This document shows, one piece after another, positions 63,166 through 64,000 of a stretch of 64,000 nt of DNA (positions are counted from its first letter, which is position 1; each line of letters opens with the position of its first letter). Under the pieces are notes generated by a model that ran no database searches, had not been told where the DNA came from, and worked only from the letters and a program-made list of their open reading frames with translations. A program made the position numbers and the translations under genes. The DNA comes from Streptomyces asoensis (GTDB taxonomy: Bacteria > Actinomycetota > Actinomycetes > Streptomycetales > Streptomycetaceae): positions 2,542,001-2,606,000 of the forward strand of contig NZ_CP049838.1 of assembly GCF_013085465.1 (NCBI RefSeq), given 5' to 3'.

Positions 63166-64000
63166 CGATGCAGCGGGACGTGCACGACGAGCTGCGCGCC
63201 CGGCTGCACGGGGCGGCCGAGGCACACGAACCCGACCGGGCGCGCATCCTGGCCCGTGTCGAGCGCGGCATGGCGGGACAGGGACAGGGACTGGAACGGT
63301 CCGATCACCGGGCGAGCCGTCCGGTCCTGTGGGGCTGGGCACGGATCGTGGGCGCCACGGCCGCGGTCGCGGGCATGCTCGCGGTCGGCGGCTACGCGGT
63401 GGCGTCCGCCGTGAAGGACGACACCCCGGCGCAGCAGACGGTCTCCGTCTCCTCGCCGCCGGTGGAGTCCCCGGACGCGACGAGCCGGCCGCCGGCCTCG
63501 CCGAAGGCCACGCCGAGCTCCGGCGGCGGCGCGAAGGACCCGGCGAAGCCGAGCACCTCCCCGTCGCGGAGCTCCGCGGCGACGCCCTCCGCGCCCGCGG
63601 CCACGCTGCTGCCGGCGACGAACGACGACGAGGACGGCCCGCTGTGGTCGGACGGTTCGGTCGACCCGCACAGCAACGACTTCTGGGCACAGAGCAACAT
63701 CACGATCAAGGCGTCCGAGGCGCTCACCGGACTGACCGTGCAGTTGAAGGTCGCACAGACCGGCGGGGTCTCGTCGGCGGGCGCCTGGCGCTCACTGCCC
63801 GAGGACGACTTCACGTTCTCGGTGGCCGAGCAGGACGGCTTCCTGGTCTACACCTGGGTGCTCAAGGAGGGCCGTACGGTCGCCAAGGGCGAGTGGGTGT
63901 TCGCCGGGCAGTACGACCATGACCGCGGCGGCCGCGACGCCAAGGACGACACCTACGCGGTCACGGGCCGGTCGGACCGGCAACAGGGCGCCGTGGGCGG
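63162..64000 (+). CDS. membrane protein coupled to the sigma factor (partial, runs off the window)
   Basis: 279 codons are visible. A cytoplasmic N-terminus (about 1-55) with DELRARLHGAAEAHEPDRARILARVERGMAG is followed by one helix (about 62-82, VGATAAVAGMLAVGGYAVASAV). A Pro/Ser/Thr-rich linker (about 85-150) and a beta-rich external domain starting PLWSDGSVDPHSNDFWAQSNITIKASEALTGLTVQLKV come next. The topology of a soluble N-terminus, one helix and an outer domain, plus the ATGA coupling, fits a sigma-regulating sensor. The outer domain looks like a carbohydrate-binding or adhesion fold; I do not recognise it. A second ATG two codons later is an alternative start. Confidence 0.7.
   Translation, partial: MTMQRDVHDELRARLHGAAEAHEPDRARILARVERGMAGQGQGLERSDHRASRPVLWGWARIVGATAAVAGMLAVGGYAVASAVKDDTPAQQTVSVSSPPVESPDATSRPPASPKATPSSGGGAKDPAKPSTSPSRSSAATPSAPAATLLPATNDDEDGPLWSDGSVDPHSNDFWAQSNITIKASEALTGLTVQLKVAQTGGVSSAGAWRSLPEDDFTFSVAEQDGFLVYTWVLKEGRTVAKGEWVFAGQYDHDRGGRDAKDDTYAVTGRSDRQQGAVG

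Overview
The window is a stretch of a high-GC actinobacterial chromosome, almost certainly Streptomyces. Evidence: strong GC bias at third codon positions, many GTG starts, chains of ATGA/GTGA overlapping genes, an ectABCD cluster, a cobalamin cluster with CobN, a PHO box, a Gbn-type (SCO1839-like) nucleoid protein, Asp23/AmaP genes, an LAxTG sorting signal and GC-rich REP-like repeats. The content resembles the core-chromosome region of S. coelicolor around SCO1820-SCO1880. No rRNA, tRNA, transposase, integrase or CRISPR array was seen.

Left part (1-11.4 kb): a truncated VIT-type metal transporter, a DEDDh exonuclease with a BRCT tail, a small zinc-ribbon protein, and SURF1 followed by a GC-rich repeat tract that stays open in the SURF1 frame after its stop. 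Then come ybdD-cstA (carbon starvation) and a divergent coupled run: sodium:solute symporter, ECF sigma factor, one-TM protein, GH15 hydrolase and an SDR with an altered active site.

11.4-22 kb: an Asp23/AmaP envelope cluster facing an unknown gene. Next is the set enoyl-CoA hydratase, gbn and ABC-F. gbn is preceded by a dense cluster of GATC repeats, and the ABC-F gene by a possible 7-codon leader peptide. Then VOC protein, a large unknown protein, alpha/beta hydrolase and class II aldolase.

22-43.4 kb: secreted GH25 lysozyme, phosphate permease with a PHO box, a terminator, then a cobalamin riboswitch with a 19-codon reading frame before the cobalamin genes: cobD, cobQ, cobN, chlI/D-like, cobO, cobB, cobI, [ZIP transporter, opposite strand], cobM, cobL, cbiG-cobJ, cobH, cbiX and cobC. 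Together they cover most of corrin ring methylation, cobalt insertion, amidation, adenylation and aminopropanol linker chemistry. CobA, CobG, CobF, CobK and CobUST are not here. A REP-like repeat sits in frame inside cobB.

43.4-53 kb: a frameshifted, N-terminally lost LAxTG surface-protein remnant, an amidohydrolase, a polar amino acid ABC importer, a class V aminotransferase, a DinB-like protein and the ectoine/hydroxyectoine operon ectABCD with a sigma-B-like, near-leaderless promoter.

53-64 kb: aminotransferase, FrnE-like DsbA protein, acetyltransferase, DUF1349 protein, ketoglutarate-semialdehyde-type dehydrogenase opposite an IclR regulator, acetyltransferase, a class B penicillin-binding protein preceded by tandem repeats, a purine permease, and a SigE-family sigma factor coupled to a membrane protein cut by the window end.
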